Positions 36,823 through 46,276 of a DNA stretch of 64,000 nt are shown in pieces. The notes beneath the pieces were generated by a model. The model was not told the origin of the DNA, did no database searches, and saw only the letters and a program-made list of their open reading frames with translations. A program made the position numbers and the translations under genes. Position 1 is the stretch's first letter. Every line of letters starts with the position of its first letter. The stretch covers positions 62,001 through 126,000 of the forward strand of contig SCNI01000006.1 of NCBI GenBank assembly GCA_005502775.1, read 5' to 3'. The DNA comes from Microbacteriaceae bacterium 3FA27C10 (GTDB taxonomy: Bacteria > Actinomycetota > Actinomycetes > Actinomycetales > Microbacteriaceae).

Positions 36823-38880
36823 CTATGACGTGAGGGCTGCCACGGGTGGGGCGGCGGGCGCCGCCGGTGCAGCGATCCTCACGAGGCTGCGGGAGCGGGC
36901 CCGCACCACCGCGATGATGCTGAACACGAGCCCGACGGCCGCGAACACGAGCAGCACGAGCGCCTCCTGCGCCACCACGGCGAGCGATCCGCCGCCGATC
37001 AGCGCCTGCATGCCCGTGATGGCATGCGCCAGCGGCAGGACGGTCGAGAGCCCGGTGTAGAGCGGCGAACTCAGTCCGTTCGGGATGATCACGGCGGCCG
37101 CGGCCACCTGCACCACGATGAGGCCGAGCGAGAGCAGGCGCCCTGCCTGCCCGAACAGCGCCACGAGGCCCTGGTGCAGCATCACGAACACCGCCGAGAG
37201 GAAGAGCGAGAACAGCACGCTGCCCGCGAGATGGGCCGGATCGGCCCCCACGAAGAACATCACGGCCGCCACGATCACGGCCTGCACGAGTCCCAGCAGC
37301 AGAGCCGGCGCCAGCGCTCCGGTCACCACCCGGAAGGTCGAGGCGGTCGACGCGAGCGCCCGGCGCGTGAACGGCACGAGGAGCAGGTACACGGCGAAGG
37401 CGCCGATCCAGAGCGCGAGGGGCACCGCCACCGCGGCGATCGCCGCCGCGGGCGACGGCAGCGCCGCGATGTCGGACTTCTGGGTCACCACGGGGTTCGC
37501 GACGACGGTGGAGATGGTGTCCTGTTGCGCCGCCGTGTAGCTCGGGATGGCCGTCGCGGCCTGGCCGAGCCCCGTGGCGAGCTGCGTGGTTCCGGATGCG
37601 AGCTGCGCGGCCCCCGGGGCCAGTTGCGCCGCGCCCTCGGCGAGCTGGGCGCCGCCGGTGGCGAGCTGTCCGAGGCCGCTCGAGAGCGCACTCGTGCCAG
37701 CCGCCAGTTGGGTGGCACCGCTCGAGGCCTGGGCGATGCCGTCGGTGAGCTGGGGGAGGTCGGCCGCGAACTTCGCCTGGCCGTCGCTGACCTCGGTGGA
37801 GAACGCCTCCAGCACAGTGACTCCGAGTGCGTCCAGACCGAGCCCGGCCGTAGTTCCCAGGGACTCTGCGCGAGCGGCGTCCAGCTGACCGATGATGACG
37901 TCGAGTCGCGCCTGCACCTCGTCAGGAGTGAGGGTGGGGGCGTCGGCGCGCAACGTCGTCAGGCCGTCCCCGATCAGACGCAGCCTGTCATCGACGCCGA
38001 GGCTCTTCAGCGCTTCGTCACCGAGGCGCTGCTTCAGCACACCGATCCCGGTGGTCACGCCGCTCGATCCCTCGGAGAGCAGATTCGCATACGTCGGCAG
38101 GTCGGTCGTGGCCGTGCTGATCGCGTCCAGCCCCCCGGCGAGCGCCTGCGCCCCGGCGTCGAGCTGCACGCTGCCGCTCGCCGCGCTCGCGAGCCCGGTG
38201 GAGAGCTGCCCTGCGCCGCTGGCGAGCTGCGCCGCCCCCGTCGAGAGCTGCCCCGCCCCGGTCGCGAGCTGCTGGGCGCCCGAGGCGGCCTGGCCGATCT
38301 GGTCGTGCAACGTGGAGAAGGCGCCGAGGCTCGAGGTCACGAACTGCTTCGTCACCTGCGTCGACAGCGCGGCCTGCAGGTTCGTCGAGAGTGCACTCGC
38401 GAGCATCTCGGTCACGTAGCTGTTCGCCCCGTTCGTCTGCACCTGCAGTTGTGCCTGCACCGGGTTCGACCCCGAGATCGAGACGTACGAGGCCGAGAAG
38501 TCCTTCGGAATGGTGACCACCGCGGCGAAGTGCCCCGACTTCAGTCCGCTCGACGCGGTGTCGGCATCCGTCACGTTCCACGTGAAACCCTGACCCGAGG
38601 TGCCGGAGGTCAGCTCGCTCACCAGCAGCTTGCCGGCGAGCACGGGCGTCTGCGTGCCGTTCTGGTCGATCTGCACCATCTGGTCGAGGTTGACGACCGC
38701 GGCAGGCAGCGCAGGTCCGGAGGGCGCCGCCGCCGACTGCGTGGGCGACACCAGCGCGGTCACGGCCACGCCGGCGATCAGCAGGGGCGTGAGCACGGCG
38801 AGCGCGATGGCCACCCGCCGGGCCACGGGCGACAGCGTTGCGGTGTCGCCGCGTCTCACGAGCGAGGAGAGCCTCGTCAT
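36823..38880 (-). CDS. YhgE/Pip-type ABC-2 family membrane protein
   Basis: A 685-residue membrane protein. There is one N-terminal transmembrane helix (about 23-45), then a large extracytoplasmic region with long runs of the QLATGAGQLSTGA type (about 195-235 and 375-440) that define the YhgE heptad-repeat region. Five to six transmembrane helices follow in the C-terminal ABC-2-like domain (about 475-665). The ATG overlaps the MMPL stop by 4 bp, so the two form an export unit, as often seen for MMPL and YhgE in actinobacteria. The substrate is unknown. Confidence 0.85.
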   Translation of the reverse strand: MTRLSSLVRRGDTATLSPVARRVAIALAVLTPLLIAGVAVTALVSPTQSAAAPSGPALPAAVVNLDQMVQIDQNGTQTPVLAGKLLVSELTSGTSGQGFTWNVTDADTASSGLKSGHFAAVVTIPKDFSASYVSISGSNPVQAQLQVQTNGANSYVTEMLASALSTNLQAALSTQVTKQFVTSSLGAFSTLHDQIGQAASGAQQLATGAGQLSTGAAQLASGAGQLSTGLASAASGSVQLDAGAQALAGGLDAISTATTDLPTYANLLSEGSSGVTTGIGVLKQRLGDEALKSLGVDDRLRLIGDGLTTLRADAPTLTPDEVQARLDVIIGQLDAARAESLGTTAGLGLDALGVTVLEAFSTEVSDGQAKFAADLPQLTDGIAQASSGATQLAAGTSALSSGLGQLATGGAQLAEGAAQLAPGAAQLASGTTQLATGLGQAATAIPSYTAAQQDTISTVVANPVVTQKSDIAALPSPAAAIAAVAVPLALWIGAFAVYLLLVPFTRRALASTASTFRVVTGALAPALLLGLVQAVIVAAVMFFVGADPAHLAGSVLFSLFLSAVFVMLHQGLVALFGQAGRLLSLGLIVVQVAAAAVIIPNGLSSPLYTGLSTVLPLAHAITGMQALIGGGSLAVVAQEALVLLVFAAVGLVFSIIAVVRARSRSLVRIAAPAAPAAPPVAALTS

Positions 38881-41825
38881 GCGGTCACCTCTTCTCCGGA
38901 GTTGGGGTCGGATTGCGGATGCGCCTTCGCGTCGGGATCCGCGTTCGGGTCGGGGTTCGATTCGCCCGCCGCACCTGGCGCCTCGGCCTGGGCCGGCAAC
39001 AGCTCCGCCGGTTCGAGCGGCTCCTCCGGCACGAGCGGGGCCGGCCGCAGCTCCACGACCACCACCGGCCGGGAGCCCATCTCGAGGCGGGCACCGTGAT
39101 GTGCCACGGCCACGGTGGTGCCGAGCGGCAGGGCCGAGTGCACGATGTCGAGCGCGTGCTGCAGGTGCGCCGTCGGGATGCCCGTGGCATCGAGCGCGAT
39201 CAGCCGCACGGTCGACACGGCCGCCACCGCGAGCTGGTAGCTCCACTCCTGGGCCACCGCCGCGCCCCACAGCTCGTCGAGCTCGGCGCCGAGCTCGCGG
39301 CGCAGGCGCTCGAGCACGCTGAGGGCTCCGGGCGGAAGCGGCAGGCGCACGGCCACCGAGCCGGCGTCGGCATCCGCCCCCACCGGCCGCACCACGAGCA
39401 CCGAGTGCCGGCGCAGGGCCGCAGCCCGGAACGGCAGCGGTTCGTCGAGCACGCGCAGGTGCCCCGAGAGCACCCGCTGGCGGCCGGCGAACGCGGCGAC
39501 CACGGCATCCGGATGCGTCGACGCGGCTCCGGTGACGATCACCAGATCGCCCGGCGCGGCCCGCATCCCGAACGAGGCCGACTCGGCCGCCTCGACGATC
39601 GCGCGCTCCGCCGCCAGGGCGAACGCCCGCCCGTCGTCGTCGAGCGGGCGCCACGCCGAGGCGTCGAGCATCTCCCGCACGCCCTCGCCCTCGAGGTCGA
39701 CGTTCGGCAGCGCACGCCGCAGCGGTGCCGGGAGCGCCCAGCCCACCCGGCCGAGCAGCATCATGAGGGCCGGGATGAGCGTCATCCGCACCAGGAAGGC
39801 GTCGATGAACACGCCGGCGGCCAGGCCCAGCGCGATCGGCTGCAGCACGGCGTTGCCGCCCGGCACGAAGGAGGCGAACACCGCGAACATGATGCACGCC
39901 GCCGCGGTCACCACGCGCGCGGCGCCGATGAAGCCGTGCCGCACCGCGATGTGCGGGTCGCCGCTCTTCACGAACTCCTCGCGCATCCGCGACACCAGGA
40001 ACACCTGGTAGTCCATCGCCAGACCGAACAGCACCGCCATCAGGAGGATGGGGAAGAAGCTGATCACCGGGCCCACCTTGGCGACGCCCAGCGCATCCGC
40101 GAGCCAGCCCCACTCGAAGATCGCCGTCACGATGCCGAACGACGCCCCCACCGAGAGCAGGTAGCCGATGGTGGCCGAGACGGGCACCGCGAGCGAGCGG
40201 AACACGATGGTCAGCAGGATGAGGCACAGCCCCACGACCACGATCGCGAACGGCAGCAGCGCGTCCGCCAGCCGGGCCGACACGTCGATGCCGACCGCCG
40301 TGGTGCCGGTCACCTGGTAGCTGAAGCCGTTCTTGTCGGCGAAGGCCGGCGCCAGGTCGCGGATCGTGTGCACGAGGTCCTCGGTCTGCACGCTGTCGGG
40401 CGCACTGGCGGGGATGATCGACACGATCGCCATGTCGGCCGTCGTGTTCGGGATGGCCTGGCTCACCGACACGATGTCCGAGAGCCCCGTGAACTGGTCG
40501 TGCAGTGCGGTGAGCGCGCCGGTGATGTCGAGCGTCTTACTGATGTCTGCGGTCACGAGCAGCGGCCCGTTGAACCCGGGACCGAAGCCCTGCGCGAGCA
40601 GGTCGTAGCCCTCACGGGACTGCGAGCCCGGCGGGTCGTAGCCGGCATCGGGCAGCGTCAGGCGCATGGATGCGGCGGGCAGCGCCACGATCACGAGCCC
40701 GATCACCACCACCGCCACGGTGATGACGGGCTTGGCGGTGATCAGCGCCACCCAGCGGGCGCCGAGGGTGCGGTGGGTGCCCTCGGCGGCGAGCTCGCGC
40801 CGAGCGGCCCGGGAGCCGGCCTTGGGCGTCATCCGCTTGCCGAGGAGGCCCATGATCGCCGGCAGCAGGGTCAGTGCCACGACCACGGCCACGACGACCG
40901 AGATCGCGGCGCCGACGCCCATCACCGTGAGGAACGGGATCTGCACCACCGCGAGGCCGAGCAGCGCGATGATCACCGTGAGCGCGGCGAAGACGACGGC
41001 GCTCCCGGCCGTCGCGACCGCGATGGCCGCCGACTCCTTCGGGTCCATGCCGCGGATCAGCTGCGCACGGTGCCGGGACACGATGAACAGGGCGTAGTCG
41101 ATGCCCACGGCGAGACCGAGCATCGTGGCCAGCAGGGGAGCGGTCGACGAGATGCTGACGAACCCGGAGGCGATCGTGATGGTCGTGGTGGTGATGGCCA
41201 CCCCGATGAGCGCCGTGATGAGCGGCATCCCGGCCGCGAGCAGCGAGCCGAAGGTGATGAGCAGCACGACGAAGGCGATGACCACGCCGGCAGCCTCGGT
41301 GTAGTTCACGCCCTCCGCGGGAGGATCGGTCACACCCGAGTAGGCGACCGTCATCCCACCCGTCGCCGCCTGCTCGCCGATGGCCACCACGGCGGCATCG
41401 TCGGCGGCGGTGAGGGATGTGGTGGGCACGTTGTACTGGATGGTCGCGAAGGCCATGGAGCCGTCGGAGGAGACCTGTCCGGTCACGTTCGCGTCGAACG
41501 GGCCCGTGACGCTCGTGACGTGCCCGAGTTTCGCGAGCGCAGCATCCGCCTCCTCGATCTGCGGCTGGAAGCTGCTGATCTGGCCGCCCGTAGGCGCCAC
41601 GTAGATGATCTTCGCGGAGCCGCCGCTGGCCTGCGGGAACCGCTGGTCGAGCATGTCGATGGCCTGCTGGGACTCGGTGCCGGGGATGGCGAAGGAGGAG
41701 GCGAGGGTGCCGCCCAGCAGCTGGGCGCAGGTGATGGCGAGACCGAGGATGACGATCCAGCCCACGATCACCGCGATGCCGCGATGCGCGGCGAACCGCC
41801 CGATCCGATAGAGCAGCGTTGCCAT
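38877..41825 (-). CDS. MMPL/RND-family exporter with long C-terminal tail
   Basis: A 982-residue RND-type transporter with two repeats of one plus five transmembrane helices separated by large external loops. The proton-relay motif GIDYALFIVSRHR and the second GLAMDYQVFLVSRMREE are conserved. After the last helix (about residue 700), a hydrophilic tail of ~280 residues runs to an Asp/Pro/Asn-rich end (NPDPNADPDAKA). MMPL proteins export lipids or peptides of the envelope. GGAGGGG precedes the ATG at 41825. Coupled to the YhgE gene; no regulator is adjacent. Confidence 0.9.
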   Translation of the reverse strand: MATLLYRIGRFAAHRGIAVIVGWIVILGLAITCAQLLGGTLASSFAIPGTESQQAIDMLDQRFPQASGGSAKIIYVAPTGGQISSFQPQIEEADAALAKLGHVTSVTGPFDANVTGQVSSDGSMAFATIQYNVPTTSLTAADDAAVVAIGEQAATGGMTVAYSGVTDPPAEGVNYTEAAGVVIAFVVLLITFGSLLAAGMPLITALIGVAITTTTITIASGFVSISSTAPLLATMLGLAVGIDYALFIVSRHRAQLIRGMDPKESAAIAVATAGSAVVFAALTVIIALLGLAVVQIPFLTVMGVGAAISVVVAVVVALTLLPAIMGLLGKRMTPKAGSRAARRELAAEGTHRTLGARWVALITAKPVITVAVVVIGLVIVALPAASMRLTLPDAGYDPPGSQSREGYDLLAQGFGPGFNGPLLVTADISKTLDITGALTALHDQFTGLSDIVSVSQAIPNTTADMAIVSIIPASAPDSVQTEDLVHTIRDLAPAFADKNGFSYQVTGTTAVGIDVSARLADALLPFAIVVVGLCLILLTIVFRSLAVPVSATIGYLLSVGASFGIVTAIFEWGWLADALGVAKVGPVISFFPILLMAVLFGLAMDYQVFLVSRMREEFVKSGDPHIAVRHGFIGAARVVTAAACIMFAVFASFVPGGNAVLQPIALGLAAGVFIDAFLVRMTLIPALMMLLGRVGWALPAPLRRALPNVDLEGEGVREMLDASAWRPLDDDGRAFALAAERAIVEAAESASFGMRAAPGDLVIVTGAASTHPDAVVAAFAGRQRVLSGHLRVLDEPLPFRAAALRRHSVLVVRPVGADADAGSVAVRLPLPPGALSVLERLRRELGAELDELWGAAVAQEWSYQLAVAAVSTVRLIALDATGIPTAHLQHALDIVHSALPLGTTVAVAHHGARLEMGSRPVVVVELRPAPLVPEEPLEPAELLPAQAEAPGAAGESNPDPNADPDAKAHPQSDPNSGEEVTA

Positions 41826-41881
41826 GTATTCCCCTCCATGGAGAAGAGTAGCGGCACGGCTGCAGCGCCGAGGGCTCTGCT

Positions 41882-43159
41882 CTATTTGGGGGTATCGGCC
41901 TGCCCCTGCATGAAGGCGATGACGGCCTTGTCGACGATGATGTCGCTCGGGCGCAGCGGGCGGGTGAGGTAGAGGCCCTCGAGCGAGGTGAGCCGGCTGA
42001 GCGCCACGTAGGTCTGGCCGGGGCTGAACACGCGGGTGCCCAGGTCGACCACGGCCGCGTCGTAGGTCTGGCCCTGCGACTTGTGGATGGTGACCGCCCA
42101 TGCCAGGCGCAGAGGGAACTGCGTGAACTCGCCGATCACCTCCTTGGTGAGCTGCTTCGACTCGGGGGCGTAGGAGTAGCGGTGCTTCTCCCAGGCCACC
42201 GGATCGACCTCGTGCACCTCGCCGTCGACCTCGACGAACACTGTGGAGTCGATCTTCGTGACGGTGCCGACCGTGCCGTTCACCCAGCGACCGTCGGAGT
42301 CGTTGCGCAGGAACATCACCTGCGCGCCCACCTTGAGCTCGAGGTTCACGTCGGCCGGGTAGGCGCGCCCGCCGAAGTCGCCGCTGATCTCGGCCTTGGC
42401 GCTGAGCACGCGCCCGGGCAGCCGGCCGAGCGCCGCCTGGTTGATGCGGTTCACCGAGTCGTTGCGGGTAGCGAGCGTGATCGGGCCGTCGCCGGGCGGC
42501 GTGCGCGCGCCGGCGGCGTTCAGCACGTCGGCGATCTCCTTGGTGACCATGCCGAAGCGCACGGCGTTCAGCATGTACTTGAAGCGCTCGTCGCTCTGCC
42601 GGTGGATCTCGGTGAGCTCCACGATCTCGAGCTCGGTCTCCTCCCAGACCTTCGCGTCGAAGAACCACATCGAGCGGTAGTGATCGGCGAAATAGGCCCG
42701 CTCGTCGCCGTCGCCCGGCACGGGGGCCAGCTGGTAGGGGTCGCCGAAGAGCACCACCTGCACGCCGCCGAAGGCCTCGAGCTTTCGCTGCCGGGCCTGC
42801 CGCAGCGCGCGGTCGATCGCATCCATCAGGTCGGCGTTCACCATCGAGACCTCGTCGATCACGAGCGTGTCGATGGTGTTGAGGAGCTTGCGCACCTCGG
42901 CGTTCTGCTCGATCTCGTGGTCGGCGATCACGCCGATCGGCAGGCGGAACAGCGAATGGATGGTCTGCCCGCCGACGTTGAGCGCCGCGACGCCGGTGGG
43001 CGCCGAGATGACGAGCTGCTTCTCGGTGTTCCACGAGAGGTGGTTGAGCAGCGTCGACTTGCCGGTCCCGGCCCGGCCCGTGACGAAGACGTGCTTGCGG
43101 GTGCCCTCGATGAGGTCGTACACGCGCTGCTGTTCGGCAGAGAGCGTGGGGCGGGCCAT
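41882..43159 (-). CDS. PIF1-like superfamily 1B DNA helicase
   Basis: A 425-residue ATPase: Walker A GRAGTGKST, motif II DEVSMVNADLMD, motif III FGDPYQLAPV, and C-terminal motifs V/VI AWAVTIHKSQGQTYD and YVALSRLTSLEGLYL (only key residues named). These are the Pif1/RecD2 helicase motifs. It is short and lacks extra C-terminal domains found in some bacterial homologues. Likely translocates 5' to 3' on single-stranded DNA, for example at G-quadruplexes; inferred from family. The ATG at 43159 is chosen over a GTG one codon earlier, with GGGG just upstream. Confidence 0.88.
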   Translation of the reverse strand: MARPTLSAEQQRVYDLIEGTRKHVFVTGRAGTGKSTLLNHLSWNTEKQLVISAPTGVAALNVGGQTIHSLFRLPIGVIADHEIEQNAEVRKLLNTIDTLVIDEVSMVNADLMDAIDRALRQARQRKLEAFGGVQVVLFGDPYQLAPVPGDGDERAYFADHYRSMWFFDAKVWEETELEIVELTEIHRQSDERFKYMLNAVRFGMVTKEIADVLNAAGARTPPGDGPITLATRNDSVNRINQAALGRLPGRVLSAKAEISGDFGGRAYPADVNLELKVGAQVMFLRNDSDGRWVNGTVGTVTKIDSTVFVEVDGEVHEVDPVAWEKHRYSYAPESKQLTKEVIGEFTQFPLRLAWAVTIHKSQGQTYDAAVVDLGTRVFSPGQTYVALSRLTSLEGLYLTRPLRPSDIIVDKAVIAFMQGQADTPK

Positions 43160-43216
43160 CACCCCAATCTACCCGCCCGTCGGGGTGGGCATTCCGTCGC
43201 GTTCTACACTGTGCAC

Positions 43217-44251
43217 ATGGGCTCGACGGCTGTGGACAAGCGCCTCGCGCTGCGCCGCTCGATCGTGATCTGGAGCGGCATCCTGCTGCTCACGATCGCC
43301 GCCCTGTTCTCGGCGGTGGGCATCCTGAACCGCGAGCTCTACAGCGCACCCGCCTTCGTGCGCATCTACCTCGACGCCCTGGCGAACCACGACGTCGCCG
43401 CGGCGCTCGCCACTCCCGGCGTGACGATCGCCACGAACGACTCAGCGGGCGCGCCGAGCACGGAGCTGGTGACTCCGGATGCGCTGGGCGGGCTCTCCGA
43501 CGCCACCCTCGTCAGCGACACCGAGCTCTCGCCCGGACGCCACCGAGTGGTCTACGCCTACACGCTGACCGGCCTCGACGACCATGCGGTGCGCACGCAG
43601 ACCGAGTTCGACGTGCGGCAGACGGGCACGGGCTGGTTCCTCTTTCCGCAGTGGACCTTCGTGTCGCCGCCGACCGCCACGGTCAGCGTCACCGTCTCGC
43701 ACGCCGCGTCGTTCCGCTCGGGCACCGCCGAGGTGACCCTGCCCGATCCGGCCTCCTTCCACTCCAGCGCCGAGTTCGACGTGCTGGTGCCCGGCCTCTA
43801 CGTGCTCTCGCACTCCTCGGCCTACCTCGGTTCGCGCTCGGTCGCCGTCACCGCGAGCGCTTCGGGGGCTCGACTGAGCGCCGTGGTCGACGTGCAGCCC
43901 ACCTATGCCTTCGTCGACGCCGTGAAGAACAAGCTCGACGCCTTCCTCGACCAGTGCACCACCGAGCGGCTGCTCTACCCGCCGGGGTGCCCTTTCGGCC
44001 TCGACATCGACGACCGCATCACCACCGAGCCGAGCTGGTCGATCGAGACCTACCCGACGCCGTTCACCATCATCGCCGGCCAGGACTCCTGGATCGTGCC
44101 GAACTCGAGCGGTCTCGCCCACGTCACGGTCGACGTGCGCTCACTCTTCGACGGCACGGTGTCGACCATCGACAAGTCGGTGCTCTACAACGTCAGCTTC
44201 TCGCTCACGATCGAGCCCGACGGCTCGATCCGCTTCGGGTCGCGCGGCTGA
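43217..44251 (+). CDS. Membrane-anchored extracytoplasmic protein, unknown
   Basis: 344 residues with an uncleaved-looking signal anchor (about 17-37) and a large exported domain that appears to contain two beta-rich parts. Residues ~38-145 look NTF2-like or DUF4878-like (EVT-rich with a WxxFPQW end). Residues ~150-344 contain a Cys pair in FLDQCTTERLLYPPGCPFG. I do not recognise a family. It is divergent from the PIF1-like gene across 57 bp and converges on glutaminase. Confidence 0.65.
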   Translation: MGSTAVDKRLALRRSIVIWSGILLLTIAALFSAVGILNRELYSAPAFVRIYLDALANHDVAAALATPGVTIATNDSAGAPSTELVTPDALGGLSDATLVSDTELSPGRHRVVYAYTLTGLDDHAVRTQTEFDVRQTGTGWFLFPQWTFVSPPTATVSVTVSHAASFRSGTAEVTLPDPASFHSSAEFDVLVPGLYVLSHSSAYLGSRSVAVTASASGARLSAVVDVQPTYAFVDAVKNKLDAFLDQCTTERLLYPPGCPFGLDIDDRITTEPSWSIETYPTPFTIIAGQDSWIVPNSSGLAHVTVDVRSLFDGTVSTIDKSVLYNVSFSLTIEPDGSIRFGSRG

Positions 44252-44303
44252 GGCCGCCATCGCCACAGGTGCGGTGCAGAATGCCGCGACCGGGCGAAGC
44301 TCG

Positions 44304-45242
44304 TCAGCCCGAGAAGCCGGGCGAGGGGTCGAGCAAGTGCAGCCCGTGCTCCTCAGAGAGCAGCTGCAGCGCTGCCACTCCGCGCACGCTGTTGCCGATC
44401 GCATCCAGTCGCGGGCTGAACACGCCGAGGCCGAACCGCCCCGGCGAGGCCGCCACGATGCCGCCGCTCACCCCGCTCTTCGCCGGCAGGCCCACGCGGC
44501 TGCCCCACTCGCCGCTGTGGTCGTACATGCCGCAGCTCGCCATCAGGGCGAGGGTGTGGCGGGCCACCAGCGGGTCGACGACCCGGACCTGGGTCACCGG
44601 GTTGACCCCGCCGCCCGCGAGGGTCGCAGCCATGACCGCCACGTCGATCACCGTCACCCGCACGGAGCACTGGCGGAAGTAGGCATCCGTCGCCGCGTCG
44701 ACCTCGCCCACCAGCGCACCGCTGGCCTTCGTGAGCTCGGCGAGACCGCGGTTGCGGTGTCCTGTGGCGCGCTCGGAGGCGAGCACGGCCTCGTCGACGC
44801 CCAGGTCGCGGCCGGCGAAGGCGCCGAGGGCGCTCCGGATGCGCTCGAAGCGCTCGCCGGCATCCACTCCGGGAACGAGGGCGGTCGTCACGATCGCCCC
44901 GGCGTTGATCATGGGGTTCGACGGCCGCCCCGCGGGGTCGAAGCTCAGCGCGTTGAAGGCTTCGCCGCTCGGCTCGAAGCCCACGTGCTCGTGCACCCGG
45001 TCGAGACCGAGCTCGCTGAGTGCGAGGGCGTAGACGAAGGGCTTCGAGATCGACTGGATGGTGAAGGCCCGCTCGGTGTCGCCGGCCGAGAACACGCGCC
45101 CACCCACGCCCACGGCGGCGAGCCCGAAGCCCTCGGGGTCTGCGGCGGCGAGCTCGGGGATGTAGTCGGCGGTCGCCCCCGAGGTCTCACCCGCCGTGCG
45201 GCGCAGCACGGTCTCGAGAGCGAGGGTGACCGGATGCGTCAC
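44304..45242 (-). CDS. glsA: Glutaminase A
   Basis: A 312-residue serine-dependent glutaminase (beta-lactamase fold) converting glutamine to glutamate and ammonia. The catalytic S64-x-x-K67 is in TIQSISKPFV; further conserved blocks are NPMINAGAI, RNRG and the SGVSGG motif near residue 258. No STAS or ankyrin extension. Its ATG overlaps the metallopeptidase stop by 4 bp, so it is the third gene of a coupled minus-strand run. Confidence 0.95.
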   Translation of the reverse strand: MTHPVTLALETVLRRTAGETSGATADYIPELAAADPEGFGLAAVGVGGRVFSAGDTERAFTIQSISKPFVYALALSELGLDRVHEHVGFEPSGEAFNALSFDPAGRPSNPMINAGAIVTTALVPGVDAGERFERIRSALGAFAGRDLGVDEAVLASERATGHRNRGLAELTKASGALVGEVDAATDAYFRQCSVRVTVIDVAVMAATLAGGGVNPVTQVRVVDPLVARHTLALMASCGMYDHSGEWGSRVGLPAKSGVSGGIVAASPGRFGLGVFSPRLDAIGNSVRGVAALQLLSEEHGLHLLDPSPGFSG

Positions 45243-46276
45243 GCGTGTTCCCGGGTCACGATCCGGTGCACGAAGGCGAGCTTCGCGGCCACCGGCGGCA
45301 CGATGTCGAAGGGGTAGAGGTCGCCGAGCCCCATCGAGCGGTTGATGCGGTTGAACATCAGCGAGAGCCAGTGCCAGTCGCTGAGGATCTCGTCGATCGA
45401 GGCGCCGCGGTAGTCCTCACGGGGAAGCACGTCGGTGCTGATCAGCCCGTCGATGCGGTCGGCCTGCAGCACCACGCCGGAGTTCGCCGCCGTGGCGAGG
45501 GTGCCCGTGATGTGCAGGTAGTGCGCGAAGCACTCGGCGAAGTCCTCCCACGGGTGCATGGTCGCGTAGTCGGAGATGTACGACTCGGCCCAGCCTTCCG
45601 GGGCGCCGGTCTTGTAGTGCCGCGCGATCGCATCCTGATAGCTCGTGCGCTCGTCGCCGAAGAGCTCGCGGCACTCGGCCCAGAGTTCGCCGGTCTCGTC
45701 GGCGAGCAGGATGTTCTGGTAGTAGTGGCCCACCTCGTGCCGGAAGTGGCCGAGCATGGTGCGGTACACCTCGCCGAGGCGCACCCGCAGGTTCTCGCGG
45801 TAGTCGTCGAGCGATTCCACGAGGTCGATGGTGATCACGCCGTTCGCGTGCCCGATGGTCACCGGTTCGCCGCTGCGGCTCGAGATCAGGTCGAAGGCGA
45901 GCCCGCCCTCCTGCTCGTAGTAGGGCGTGATCGGCAGGCCCAGGTCGAGCAGCTGCACCAGCAGCCGGCGCTTGTCGACGGCCGCGTCGGCGAGCTTCTC
46001 GAGAGCCACGGTGTCGGTGCTCTCGGGGCGGCGGCGGGTGAGGCGGCACGAGAGGCACTGCCCGCTCGGCTGACCGTCGGCCGCGAGCCAGTTGCACTGC
46101 CAGCCGCGGTTCGAGCAGCGCCACCAGCGTTCGCCATCGATCAGGATGCCGTTCTCGGGAGCGAGCACGAACGACCCGGTGGGCGTGTGGTAGGCGATGG
46201 CGGCGCCGCAGTGCGGGCAGTCGAGCGACTCGAAGAACACCGCCGAGGAGCAGCGTGGGCAGCGGGGAGAGCGCAT
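45239..46276 (-). CDS. Zinc-ribbon metallopeptidase (DUF2248 / Peptidase_Mx type)
   Basis: 345 residues. An N-terminal double zinc ribbon (CPRCSS, CPHC near 5-23; further Cys in WRCSNRGWQCNW and CLSCR) is followed by a domain with the zincin motif HEVGHYYQ and a downstream Glu-rich GWAESYISDYA and EDFAECFAHYLHI (third ligand region). The family is annotated as putative zinc-binding metallopeptidase, with unknown substrates. The ATG overlaps the CopD-CtaG stop by 1 bp and the stop overlaps glsA by 4 bp. Confidence 0.85.
   Translation of the reverse strand: MRSPRCPRCSSAVFFESLDCPHCGAAIAYHTPTGSFVLAPENGILIDGERWWRCSNRGWQCNWLAADGQPSGQCLSCRLTRRRPESTDTVALEKLADAAVDKRRLLVQLLDLGLPITPYYEQEGGLAFDLISSRSGEPVTIGHANGVITIDLVESLDDYRENLRVRLGEVYRTMLGHFRHEVGHYYQNILLADETGELWAECRELFGDERTSYQDAIARHYKTGAPEGWAESYISDYATMHPWEDFAECFAHYLHITGTLATAANSGVVLQADRIDGLISTDVLPREDYRGASIDEILSDWHWLSLMFNRINRSMGLGDLYPFDIVPPVAAKLAFVHRIVTREHA

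Noticed and set aside
36823-40227. Reading frame extending the YhgE protein upstream through the MMPL gene
   Set aside because: The upstream part is an out-of-frame shadow of the MMPL coding sequence. The ATG at 38880, overlapping the MMPL stop by 4 bp, gives a normal YhgE N-terminus.
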